Shown: piece after piece, positions 51,198 to 60,800 of the stretch
Layout: each line of letters opens with the position of its first letter
How positions within the stretch are numbered: position 1 is the first letter of the stretch
From: Nitrospira sp.
Lineage (GTDB): Bacteria > Nitrospirota > Nitrospiria > Nitrospirales > Nitrospiraceae
DNA: 64,000 nucleotides
NCBI GenBank assembly: GCA_029194725.1
Contig: JARFXQ010000009.1
Coordinates: forward strand, 62,001 to 126,000
Reading direction: 5' to 3'
The notes under the pieces: model-generated
The model's database searches: none
Told to the model about the DNA's origin: nothing
Seen by the model: only the letters and a program-made list of their open reading frames with translations
Made by a program: the position numbers and the translations under genes

Positions 51198-53376
51198 TCA
51201 GGCCCATCGGTTTGCATCGATTTGGCTGGCTACCACGTCCTTCATCGGATTGACGCTTGGAGCTGGCCTACCGGAATGGCTGGCTGCGCTGACGGGGGCC
51301 TCGCTGATCCTTGCTCTTTTACGGAACAGAGTGGGCAAGGCCGTGGACCGACTTGCCGCCCTTACGTCAATTTCAACCACCAGATGGAATCTTCTCGTGA
51401 TCATCGGATTCGTTGGATTCTGGGTGGATGTCCTGTGGGTCTCGAGCGAACTGCTCCCGGCAGGAATTCACTTCCTCATGATCCTCATGATCATCAAGTT
51501 GTTCAACCTCGAGCTTCGCCGCGATTATCAGCATCTCTACGCCATCAGTCTCGTAGCGATCCTGGCTTCCGGCTCCCTCACGACGGATCTGTGGTATCTC
51601 CCCATTTTCTTGCTCTATCTCTTGGCCGCTGTGTGGACGTTGCTCCTGTTTCAGCTGGCCAAACATCCGGAGGAAACGCGGGTGTTCGCGATGTCGGCCC
51701 TCACCCGACCGCAACCTCCTGCATCGGCCGGCCAGGTGACGCCGGAACTCTTTTGGCTTGCGAACGGGCTTGCCCTCGCCGCCTTTGGTTTGACGTTGGC
51801 GATTTTTTTTGCGATTCCCCGAGTCAGTGCCGGGTTCTACCAAAAGGGCTTTGGGGAGAACATGCGCACTTCGGGATTCTCCGAAACAGTGAACTTGGGA
51901 GAGATCGGGCCCATCAAGCGAGATCCCACTATCGTGATGCGAGTCGAGTTGCCCGATGGCTTCCGAAACGAAGCGGGCCGGTTTTACATACGAGGTGTGG
52001 CATTCGATCAATACGACGGCAAGGCCTGGACGAATCGGCTGAGCAACCGGCGGACTTTGAACGACGACGGGACCGGGACGTTCGTCCTCCGCGGTAGTCG
52101 ATCTCCTGCGCCTCGCCTCGGCGAAACCATCCGGCAGAATATCCTTTTGGAGCCGCTCGACACCGTCGTTCTTTTTGCTGCTCCTCATATCGAGAGAGTC
52201 ACTGGAAAATTCCCCAGCGTCCAGTCAGACCCAAGCGGTTCGGTCTATTTACCGTTTCCCAGTTCGTCGCGAATCGAGTATTCCGTTCTTTCCCGTTCCA
52301 ATCCGGTCCTACCAACGGATCTCAGTTCGGAATCCAGCCTCTACCCTGAAACGTTTGCCCGACATTTCTTGCAGATGCCTGCTCAATCCGAGAGGATCGC
52401 GGTCCTGGCTCAGGAAGTCACTCGCGCACAACGTCCGACGTACGATAAAGCCAACGCCATCCAATCGTTCCTGACGCACAACTTTCGCTATAGCCTTGAT
52501 GCGCCTCTGGCTGAGCTGGACCATCCGCTCGAAGAGTTTCTCTTCATCCGAAAAACCGGCTATTGCGAACACTATGCGACCGCCATGGTGATGATGCTCC
52601 GGACCATTGGAATCCCGGCGCGCCTCGTCACGGGGTTTCTCGCCACCGAGTGGAACGAATACGGCAACTACTACCTGGTCAGACAGCAAGACGCCCACGC
52701 CTGGGTGGAAATGCACCTGCCGAATTCTGGATGGATCACGATGGATCCAACTCCACCCTCCGCCGAAAGTATCGGCAGCGGGTCCTCTGCATGGCATGCG
52801 CTGGAACGAATGATGGATACCGTCAGGCTCCAGTGGAGCCGATTCTTTGTGCAGTACAGTGCGGCGGATCAGCTTGCCGTTGTGCGGCAATTGAAAGCGG
52901 GAGGTACATCGGCCCGAAACAAGGCACTCGATTCCATGAGCGCGCTATTCAGCCCATTTCTAGCCATGCTTGGAGGAGTTACGGAATACGCATTTAAGGG
53001 AACGGTACGGTCTTTGGCCGAGGTGCTTGTGCCCGCTCTGATCGGCCTTGGCTTTCTGCTTTGGCTAGGAATCAAGCGGCCCTGGACCAGAGGGGTGACA
53101 GGTATCAAGACGACTCCCGACGAGCAGGTCATCGTACAGCTCTACGGACGAATGATCAGCCACCTCGGTCGGAAGGGCTTTTCTAAACTCACTGCGATGC
53201 CGCCCCTTGAGTTCGCCCGCCTCACTCAGGAACGATGGCACGAGGCCGGTTCCGCGGTCGCCTCCATTACAGAGCTCTACTGCCGAGCACGATTCGGTCG
53301 GACTTCTCTCACCAGAGAGGAACTGTCCCTCGCCGAAGACCATCTTCGCTACCTGATCACGTTGCAGAAACCGTAG
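51187..53376 (+). CDS. TgpA-type transglutaminase-like membrane protein
   Basis: 729 residues with five or six N-terminal membrane helices (to about 230). A large periplasmic region carries the transglutaminase-like core: RKTGYCEHYATAMVMMLR (Cys about 464), DAHAWVEMHLPNSGW (His) and TMDPTPPS (Asp), a complete catalytic triad. One more membrane helix (about 610-625; VPALIGLGFLLWLGI) precedes a cytoplasmic DUF4129-like tail. It resembles Pseudomonas TgpA, a periplasmic transglutaminase important for growth. The start overlaps DUF58. Confidence 0.92.
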   Translation: MPFDQAHRFASIWLATTSFIGLTLGAGLPEWLAALTGASLILALLRNRVGKAVDRLAALTSISTTRWNLLVIIGFVGFWVDVLWVSSELLPAGIHFLMILMIIKLFNLELRRDYQHLYAISLVAILASGSLTTDLWYLPIFLLYLLAAVWTLLLFQLAKHPEETRVFAMSALTRPQPPASAGQVTPELFWLANGLALAAFGLTLAIFFAIPRVSAGFYQKGFGENMRTSGFSETVNLGEIGPIKRDPTIVMRVELPDGFRNEAGRFYIRGVAFDQYDGKAWTNRLSNRRTLNDDGTGTFVLRGSRSPAPRLGETIRQNILLEPLDTVVLFAAPHIERVTGKFPSVQSDPSGSVYLPFPSSSRIEYSVLSRSNPVLPTDLSSESSLYPETFARHFLQMPAQSERIAVLAQEVTRAQRPTYDKANAIQSFLTHNFRYSLDAPLAELDHPLEEFLFIRKTGYCEHYATAMVMMLRTIGIPARLVTGFLATEWNEYGNYYLVRQQDAHAWVEMHLPNSGWITMDPTPPSAESIGSGSSAWHALERMMDTVRLQWSRFFVQYSAADQLAVVRQLKAGGTSARNKALDSMSALFSPFLAMLGGVTEYAFKGTVRSLAEVLVPALIGLGFLLWLGIKRPWTRGVTGIKTTPDEQVIVQLYGRMISHLGRKGFSKLTAMPPLEFARLTQERWHEAGSAVASITELYCRARFGRTSLTREELSLAEDHLRYLITLQKP

Positions 53377-53513
53377 GGGTATGGAATTGACGAGTGATCG
53401 TTGTCAGCCTTCCCCCGCCCTATTGTTCACTTCTCCGAAAGCCGGTATCCTTGCGCGCGTCAAATACCTGATCGATCCTCAAGAAACCTCTGGCAATTGC
53501 CCAAGACGGGATT

Positions 53514-55502
53514 ATGCCCATGAGCAATGGTGATCTGAACTGGATTGCAAACTTCATCTGGGGGATCGCGGACGATGTGTTGCGCGATCTCTATGTGCGT
53601 GGGAAATATCGAGATGTCATCCTGCCGATGACCGTGCTTCGCCGGTTAGATGCAGTGTTGGAGCCGAGCAAGCAGGCAGTGCTCGATATGAAGGCCTCGC
53701 TGGATAAGGCCAAGGTCGTTCATCAAGATCCGGCGCTGCGGCAGGCAGCCGGTCAGGATTTTTACAACGCATCCAAGTTTACACTTCGCGATCTCAAGGC
53801 CCGTGCAACCCAACAGCAGCTCAGAGCCGATTTCGAGGCCTATCTGGATGGTTTCTCGCCCAACGTCCAGGACATCCTGGACAAGTTCGAGTTTCGCAAT
53901 CAGATTCCACGACTTTCGAAGGCCGATGCCCTTGGCACGTTGATCAACAAATTTCTTTCCCCGGACATCAACCTCAGTCCCAATCCCATCAAGGACCCAG
54001 ATGGCTCGGTGAAACATCCGGGCCTCGATAATCATGCGATGGGGACGATTTTTGAGGAGCTGGTCCGACGGTTCAACGAAGAAAATAACGAAGAAGCCGG
54101 CGAACACTGGACACCGCGCGATGCCGTCAAGCTCATGGCGAAGCTGATCTTCCTGCCGATCGCCGACAAGATCGAGTCCGGCACCTATTTGCTCTACGAC
54201 GGAGCCTGCGGGACAGGCGGCATGCTGACGGTGGCGGAAGACACGCTGCAACAACTCGCGAGCGAGCACAAGAAGAAGGTAGCGACTCATCTCTATGGGC
54301 AAGAGATCAATGCCGAGACCTATGCCATTGCAAAAGCCGACTTTCTGTTAAAGGGAGAAGGCGAGGCGGCGGACAACATTGTCGGTGGACCGGAACACTC
54401 CACGCTGGCGAACGATGCTTTTCCTTCGCGTGAATTCGATTTCATGCTCTCGAACCCGCCCTACGGTAAGAGTTGGAAAAGTGACCTCGAACGTCTGGGT
54501 GGGAAGGACGGCATCAAAGACCCACGGTTCGTCATTCAACATGCAGGAGAAGCTGAGTATTCGTTAATCACACGATCCAGTGACGGTCAAATGCTGTTCT
54601 TGGCCAACATGCTGTCGAAGATGAAGCACAAGACCAAGCTCGGCAGCCGCATTGCTGAGGTACATAACGGCTCATCGCTCTTCACGGGAGACGCAGGCCA
54701 GGGAGAAAGCAATATTCGCCGTTGGATCATCGAGAACGATTGGCTCGAAGCCATCATCGCCCTGCCCCTGAACATGTTCTACAACACCGGCATCGCCACC
54801 TATATTTGGGTGCTGACTAACCGAAAGCCGGAGCATCGCAAAGGCAAGGTTCAACTCATCGATGCCACCCAGTCGTTCAAGCCGCTGCGCAAGAACCTTG
54901 GCAAGAAGAACTGCGAGTTATCGGATGACGACATCAGGCGTATCTGCCAGACCTTTCTCGACTTCAAAGAGACCGAGCAATCGAAAATCTTCCCCAACGC
55001 CGCCTTCGGCTATTGGAAGGTCACGGTCGAGCGGCCGCTCCAGCTCAAGGGCATTGATCCGACCCGAGCCCATACACCCAAAGAGATTAAGGCACTGAGG
55101 GAGACTGCCGAGCGGAATGAGAACGCGCCGCCTGTCATCAAGAAAGTGCATAAAAGGGATTCCAAGCCTGATCCGCTGCGCGGACTATTCGAGAAGACAA
55201 TTGACGGCAAGCCGTATGTCGTCGAATACGAGCCCGATACTGAACTCCGCGATACGGAGCAGATCTCGCTATTAGAGGAAGGCGGCATCGAGGCTTTCAT
55301 CAGGCGAGAAGTTCTCCCTCATGTGCCGGACGCTTGGTATGACCCCGAAAGCGTGAAGACCGGCTACGAGATCAGCTTCACCCGCTACTTCTACAAACCT
55401 CAGCCTCTCCGATCTCTCGAAGAGATTCGAGCCGACATCCTGGCGCTGGAAAAGGAAACGGAGGGGTTGCTAAGTGAGATTATTGGGGGCGAGAAGGCAT
55501 GA
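53514..55502 (+). CDS. hsdM: type I restriction-modification methyltransferase HsdM
   Basis: 662-residue N6-adenine methyltransferase. The N-terminal helical HsdM domain (about 10-160) is followed by GEHWTPRDAVKLMAKL, motif I DGACGTGGMLTVAEDTL (about 237-253), and motif IV NPPYGKSW (about 315). A long C-terminal extension (to 662) includes EEIRADILALEKETEGLL, which binds HsdS. It modifies host DNA with HsdS and is needed for restriction with HsdR. The start could be 53514 or 53520. It is followed, with a 4-base overlap, not by hsdS but by a RAYT gene. Confidence 0.96.
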   Translation: MPMSNGDLNWIANFIWGIADDVLRDLYVRGKYRDVILPMTVLRRLDAVLEPSKQAVLDMKASLDKAKVVHQDPALRQAAGQDFYNASKFTLRDLKARATQQQLRADFEAYLDGFSPNVQDILDKFEFRNQIPRLSKADALGTLINKFLSPDINLSPNPIKDPDGSVKHPGLDNHAMGTIFEELVRRFNEENNEEAGEHWTPRDAVKLMAKLIFLPIADKIESGTYLLYDGACGTGGMLTVAEDTLQQLASEHKKKVATHLYGQEINAETYAIAKADFLLKGEGEAADNIVGGPEHSTLANDAFPSREFDFMLSNPPYGKSWKSDLERLGGKDGIKDPRFVIQHAGEAEYSLITRSSDGQMLFLANMLSKMKHKTKLGSRIAEVHNGSSLFTGDAGQGESNIRRWIIENDWLEAIIALPLNMFYNTGIATYIWVLTNRKPEHRKGKVQLIDATQSFKPLRKNLGKKNCELSDDDIRRICQTFLDFKETEQSKIFPNAAFGYWKVTVERPLQLKGIDPTRAHTPKEIKALRETAERNENAPPVIKKVHKRDSKPDPLRGLFEKTIDGKPYVVEYEPDTELRDTEQISLLEEGGIEAFIRREVLPHVPDAWYDPESVKTGYEISFTRYFYKPQPLRSLEEIRADILALEKETEGLLSEIIGGEKA

Positions 55503-56092
55503 CGCCTTACGACCCTCAACACCATCATCGACGTTCCATTCGATTGAAAGGGTACGATTATGCCCAGGCCGGAGCATATTTCCTGACCCTGTGCACAAAG
55601 GACCGAGCCTGCCTGTTCGGCGACATCGTTGACGGCCTCATGGTGTTGAATGTGGCAGGAAGGGTTGTGGATGAATGTTGGAAGGCCATTCCTTCACATT
55701 TTCCCCATGTCGGATTGGACACATTTGTCATCATGCCGAACCATTTTCACGGGGTTTTGAGGATTGTAGGGGCGAAACATCTTTCGCCCCTACCCTCACG
55801 ACGCCTCGGCACAGCAAACACGATTGGGTCTGTCATCCGAGGGTTTAAGATCGGGGTCACCAAATGGATGCGGGCGAACACCGATATCCACCACGTATGG
55901 CAACGTAATTATTACGAACATGTCATTCGGGACGAAACCTCCGTGAACCGTATCCGAGAATACATTGCCGATAATCCAGCGTCTTGGGCGGATGATCCCG
56001 AGAATCCCCACCGGATCGGATCGGCCGATGTGGATCATTCCACAGATGCACGGGTGAACAATGTAGGGCGGCACAGGTTCCAATCTTCGTAG
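55499..56092 (+). CDS. REP-associated tyrosine transposase (RAYT)
   Basis: 197-residue Y1 HUH-type transposase of the IS200/IS605-related RAYT group: IRLKGYDYAQAGAYFLTLCT, the metal-binding MPNHFHGVLRI (HxH about residues 80-84), and RNYYEHVIRDETSVNRIREYI with the catalytic Tyr. RAYTs are single-copy domesticated transposases linked to REP hairpins. One REP (55766-55793) lies inside its own coding sequence, directly after the HFHG motif, adding VGAKHLSPLPS. More REPs follow the stop. ATG overlaps the hsdM stop (ATGA), so translation is coupled to the methyltransferase. The last 25 codons look like read-out sequence. Confidence 0.9.
   Translation: MTPYDPQHHHRRSIRLKGYDYAQAGAYFLTLCTKDRACLFGDIVDGLMVLNVAGRVVDECWKAIPSHFPHVGLDTFVIMPNHFHGVLRIVGAKHLSPLPSRRLGTANTIGSVIRGFKIGVTKWMRANTDIHHVWQRNYYEHVIRDETSVNRIREYIADNPASWADDPENPHRIGSADVDHSTDARVNNVGRHRFQSS
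55766..55793. repeat. REP hairpin 1 (inside the RAYT gene)
   Basis: Perfect 12-bp arms GTAGGGGCGAAA / TTTCGCCCCTAC around a 4-nt loop CATC. Read in frame it encodes VGAKHLSPL between the HUH motif and the rest of the RAYT. The following about 20 bp (with ACGACGCCTCGGCA) recur after REP 2. Confidence 0.9.
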
Positions 56093-56116
56093 GGGCGAAA
56101 GATATTTCGCCCCTAC
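56089..56116. repeat. REP hairpin 2
   Basis: Perfect 12-bp arms as in REP 1, loop GATA, overlapping the RAYT stop region. It is followed by the same ACGACGCCTCGGCA stretch as REP 1. Confidence 0.9.
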
Positions 56117-56193
56117 CATCACGACGCCTCGGCATATCAACCATGATGTGGATCATTCAAAGATGCCGAGGCGAAAGACAGATTCCCAATTCA

Positions 56194-56220
56194 CATAGGG
56201 GCGAAGAATGTTGCGCGGCA
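56194..56220. repeat. decayed REP 3
   Basis: ATAGGGGCGAAGAATGTTGCGCGGCA: the left arm is nearly intact while the right arm has lost most pairing. It is positioned within the second of three repeated blocks. Confidence 0.55.
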
Positions 56221-56264
56221 GGCGAGGAAAACATGAGGACCTGGTGGACAGATTCCCCATCTCC

Positions 56265-56292
56265 GTAGGGGCGAAAGATATTTCGCCTCTAC
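56265..56292. repeat. REP hairpin 4
   Basis: 12-bp arms with one mismatch (TTTCGCCTCTAC on the right), loop GATA as in REP 2. Confidence 0.85.
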
Positions 56293-56404
56293 CAATGGGA
56301 CGAATCTTCCCTGGACCGTATCAGGGAATGCAATGTGGATCATCCCAAAGATGCCGGGGCGAACAATGTTGTGCGACAGACGAACGGAACATGACCCGAT
56401 CTTT

Positions 56405-56432
56405 GTAGGGGCGAAAAATGTTTCGCCCCTAC
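56405..56432. repeat. REP hairpin 5
   Basis: Perfect 12-bp arms, loop AATG. It lies 33 bp before the hsdS start, so it could affect hsdS expression as an mRNA hairpin. Confidence 0.88.
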
Positions 56433-56464
56433 CCGCCCCAACCAATGGGAAATGACCGACACCC

Positions 56465-57847
56465 ATGATCGCCGATCTCAAACCCTATCCAGCTTACAAA
56501 GACTCCGGCGTGCCGTGGCTGGGCAAAGTGCCTTTGACGTGGGTCATTGCACGCAATGGTGGGCTGTTTGTACAGCGAAATGAGACAGGATTTGCCCATC
56601 TTCCGATCTTGGAGGTCTCACTCAAGACCGGCGTCCAGGTGCGAAACTTTGACGAAAGCGGGCGGAAACAGGTGATGTCCGATCGCGACAAGTACAAGCG
56701 AGCTTCCAAAGGCGATCTTGCCTACAACATGATGCGAATGTGGCAGGGTGCGATAGGAATGGCACCGACCAACGGGCTCGTGAGCCCTGCATACGTCGTC
56801 GCTCGGCCGTTGCGAGGAGTCGAACCGAGGTTCTTCCTGTATCTGTTCCGGACCGATGCCTACATGGGCGAGGTCGATAAGTTTTCTCACGGAATCGTAA
56901 AAGACAGGAACCGGCTTTACTGGGAGGACTTCAAGCAGATGCCTTCGCCGGTTCCGCCGCTGGAAGAGCAATCCGCCATCGTCCGGTTTCTCGACCATGC
57001 CAACCGGCGAATCAGGCGCCACATTCGCGCCAAGCAGAAGCTGATCAAGCTGTTGGAGGAGCAGAAGCAGGCCATCATCCACCGCGCGGTCACTCGCGGC
57101 CTCCCTTCGACAGGCTCAGGGCAGGCAACAACTAACGTCCGCCTCAAGCCCTCCAGCGTCGAATGGCTGGGCGACGTGCCGGAGCATTGGGAGATACAGC
57201 GGCTTAAGACCCTCTGCAAAATGAGAAGCGGAGACGGCATCACAGCAATGGCAATCGAGCCTGCGGGTGACTACCCGGTCTACGGTGGGAATGGCGTGAG
57301 AGGCTATACATCGAGCTTCACTCACGACGGTGACTTCGTCCTGATCGGCCGACAGGGTGCGCTCTGCGGAAATGTGCATCTTGCGCGGGGCCGCTTCTGG
57401 GCCTCAGAGCACGCCGTTGTTGCATCTCTTAGCTCTGGTTATATCCTTGAGTGGTTCGCCGCGATCTTGATGGTGATGAATCTGAATCAGTATTCTGTCG
57501 CCGCCGCCCAGCCTGGGCTCGCAGTTGAACGTGTTCTGAACCTTTGGCTACCAGTACCTCCTACGGACGACCAAAGGCGTATTGCTAGTCAAATCCAGGA
57601 TGAGACATCCAACATCAACCATGTGGTCGTCTGCACGCAACGCGAAATCGACCTCCTCCGCGAGTATCGCACCCGCCTGATCGCAGATGTGGTCACCGGC
57701 AAGCTCGATGTGCGGGAGGCAACGGCCAAGCTGCCGGATGAGACCGAGGAACCTGAATCGCTCGATGAAGCGGAAATGACTGTTGAAGGTGACGATGAGA
57801 CAGAAGGCACCGACCTTGATGCTGAGCCTGAAGAGGCCGAGGCGTGA
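56465..57847 (+). CDS. hsdS: type I restriction specificity subunit HsdS
   Basis: 460 residues with two target-recognition domains. TRD1 spans about 1-160; the first conserved helix follows (LEEQSAIVRFLDHANRRIRRHIRAK). TRD2 spans about 230-375; the second helix is the DDQRRIASQIQDETSNINHV region. The repeated opening DSGVPWLGKVPLTW / SSVEWLGDVPEHWEI marks each half. Between them the linker carries an extra PSTGSGQATT stretch from a 24-bp repeat-like insert (57103-57126). The C-terminal 38 residues are a very acidic tail, unusual for HsdS. It decides the DNA sequence recognised. It overlaps hsdR by 4 bp. Confidence 0.95.
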   Translation: MIADLKPYPAYKDSGVPWLGKVPLTWVIARNGGLFVQRNETGFAHLPILEVSLKTGVQVRNFDESGRKQVMSDRDKYKRASKGDLAYNMMRMWQGAIGMAPTNGLVSPAYVVARPLRGVEPRFFLYLFRTDAYMGEVDKFSHGIVKDRNRLYWEDFKQMPSPVPPLEEQSAIVRFLDHANRRIRRHIRAKQKLIKLLEEQKQAIIHRAVTRGLPSTGSGQATTNVRLKPSSVEWLGDVPEHWEIQRLKTLCKMRSGDGITAMAIEPAGDYPVYGGNGVRGYTSSFTHDGDFVLIGRQGALCGNVHLARGRFWASEHAVVASLSSGYILEWFAAILMVMNLNQYSVAAAQPGLAVERVLNLWLPVPPTDDQRRIASQIQDETSNINHVVVCTQREIDLLREYRTRLIADVVTGKLDVREATAKLPDETEEPESLDEAEMTVEGDDETEGTDLDAEPEEAEA

Positions 57848-60800
57848 GTACCGACACCAGCGAGAAGGGTCTTGAAAGCCTCATCGTCACGGCGATGACG
57901 GGCCAAGCGTCTGGCGAACCGCCACCCCCCGGCGAGAGCATTAGTCTTATCCGGGAACGCTATGGTGGGACCGGATGGATTCCGGGTCAGGCCCAAGACT
58001 ACGACCGCGAGTTCTGCGTAGACCTTCCGCAGCTCAGCGCCTTCCTGCATGCCACCCAGCAGAAAGTTGCCGAAGCGCTTGATCTCACTAACGATAGCCC
58101 GACTCGCCGTAAGTTTCTTGCCAGGCTTCAAGGAGAGATCTCGAAGCGCGGCGTGATCGACGTGCTCCGACATGGCGTGAAGGACGGACCGCACCATGTC
58201 GAACTGTTCTTCGGTACACCCTCGCCCGGCAATGAGAAGGCCGAGGCGCTTTACGCTGCCAATCGCTTCTCTGTCACTCGGCAGCTCCGCTACAGTCGTG
58301 ATGAAACCCAGCGTGCGCTCGACCTTGCCCTGTTCCTCAACGGGCTTCCCATCGCCACGTTTGAACTCAAGAACAGCCTGACCAAACAGACGGTGGAAGA
58401 CGCCGTCGAGCAATATAAGCGCGACCGCGACCCGCGAGAGAAGCTCTTCGAGTTTGGACGCTGCATCGTCCACTTCGCTGTGGACGATCATGAAGTGCGG
58501 TTCTGCACGCATCTGAAAGGGAAAAGCTCGTGGTTTCTTCCCTTCAATCAAGGCTGGAATGACGGGGCGGGCAATCCGCCTAATCCTCACGGGATTAAGA
58601 CCGACTACCTGTGGCGGAAGATCCTCACACGTGAAGGGCTGACCGACATTCTTGAGAACTATGCGCAGATCGTCGAAGAGAAGAATGAGAAGACCGGCAA
58701 GAAGAAGGCGCTCCAGATCTGGCCACGCTTTCATCAGCTCGACGTAGTACGCAAGCTTCTTTCCGATGCACGACAGCATGGAGTCGGACGGCGGTATCTG
58801 ATCCAGCACTCGGCGGGCAGCGGCAAATCCAATTCCATCGCCTGGTTGGCCCATCAGCTCATCGGCCTACGCAAGGATGACGCCTCGGCGTTCGACTCGA
58901 TCATCGTGGTGACCGACCGGCGCATCCTCGATAAGCAGATCCGGGACGCGATCAAACAGTTTGCCCAGGTGGGGGCGACTATCGGGCACGCTGAGCACTC
59001 GGGAGACCTGCGGAAGTTCATCGGTGAGGGGAAGAAGATCATCATCTCTACGGTCCAAAAGTTTCCGTTCATCTTGGATGAGATCGGCAGCGAGCAACGT
59101 GGAAAGAAGTTCGCGATCGTCATCGATGAAGCGCATTCAAGTCAGGGCGGGCGGACCTCGGCGGCGCTCAGCATGGCGCTTTCTACCGCCGGTGCCGAGG
59201 ATGAGGACGAGACCACAGAGGATAAGATCAACCGGATCATGGAGGCTAAGAAGCTCTTGCCCAACGCCAGCTACTTCGCCTTTACCGCGACGCCCAAGAA
59301 CAAGACGCTTGAGATCTTCGGTGAGGCCTTGTCGCCTGATGTCGAAGGGAAGGTGCGTCACCGTCCTTTCCACAGCTATACGATGAAGCAAGCAATCCAG
59401 GAAGGCTTCATTCTCGATGTACTGAAGCACTACACCCCGGTAGAGAGCTTCTACAAGCTTGTAAAGAAGATCGAGGGAGATCCGGAGTTCGACACCAAGC
59501 GGGCCAGGAAAAAGCTTCGACGGTATGTGGAAAGTCATGACCATGCCATCCGCCTCAAGGCCGAGATTATGGTGGACCATTTTCATGAGCAGGTGTTGGC
59601 GCTGAATAAGATCAGCGGGCAGGCCAGGGCGATGGTGGTGACGAGTGGGATCGAGCGGGCCATCCAGTACTATCACGCCTTTCGCGATTATCTGGCTGAG
59701 CGAAAGAGTCCTTACAAACCCATTGTCGCCTTTTCGGGCGAGCATGAATACGGCGGCGGGAAGGTGACCGAGGCTTCTTTGAACGGCTTCCCATCAAGCC
59801 AGATCGCGGACAAGATTCAGGAGGACCCATACCGGTTTTTAATCTGTGCCGACAAGTTCCAAACGGGGTACGACGAACCGCTGCTCCACACGATGTACGT
59901 GGACAAGATCCTCTCCGGGATCACGGCGGTGCAAACGCTCTCCCGCCTCAACCGCGCACATCCACAGAAACATGACGTGTTCGTGCTCGATTTCATGAAC
60001 GACAGTGACACCATCCAAGAGGCGTTCGCGGACTACTACCGTACGACGATCCTTTCTGAAGAGACCGATCCCAATAAGCTCCATGACTTGAAAGCGGCGC
60101 TCGATGGCTATCAAGTCTACGCTCAAACACAAATCGACCAACTTGTGGGGTTGTATCTCGGCGGGGCCGACCGCGACAAGCTTGATCCGATCCTGGATGC
60201 CTCTGTCGCCGGCTATAAGAATCAGCTCGATGAAGATGGCCAGGTGGACTTCAAGGGCAAGGCCAAGGCTTTTTTGCGAGCCTATGGGTTCCTCTCCTCG
60301 ATACTGCCCTATACCAACGCGGAGTGGGAAAAGCTGTCGATCTTCCTCAATTTCCTTGTGTCCAAGTTGCCGGCCCCGAAGGAAGAAGATCTCTCCAAAG
60401 GGATCTTGGAAGCCATCGATATGGACAGTTATCGCGTTGAGAAGCAGGCCGTGATGAAGATTCAGTTGCCTGATGACAACGCGGAGATTGAACCCGTTCC
60501 CATGACGGGCGGCGGGAGCAAAGCCGAACCGGAACTTGATCGCCTGTCAAACATTCTCAAGACGTTCAATGATCAATTCGGCAACATTCCCTGGACCGAC
60601 GCCGACCGCGTGCATAGGCTCATCACTGAGGACATCCCAAGTCGTGTTGCCGCTGACAGTGCGTATCAGAATGCGAAGCAGAATTCGGACAAGCAGAACG
60701 CCCGTATTGAGCACGACAAGGCGCTCGCGCGCGTGATGACCGCTGTGCTGAAGGACGACACGGAGCTATTCAAGCAATTCATGGATAACGAGTCCTTCAA

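Noticed and set aside
55766..56432. Regular repeats as a CRISPR array
   Set aside because: Repeats are short palindromes at irregular distances (about 70-320 bp), one is inside a gene, and no cas genes are present; they are REP hairpins.
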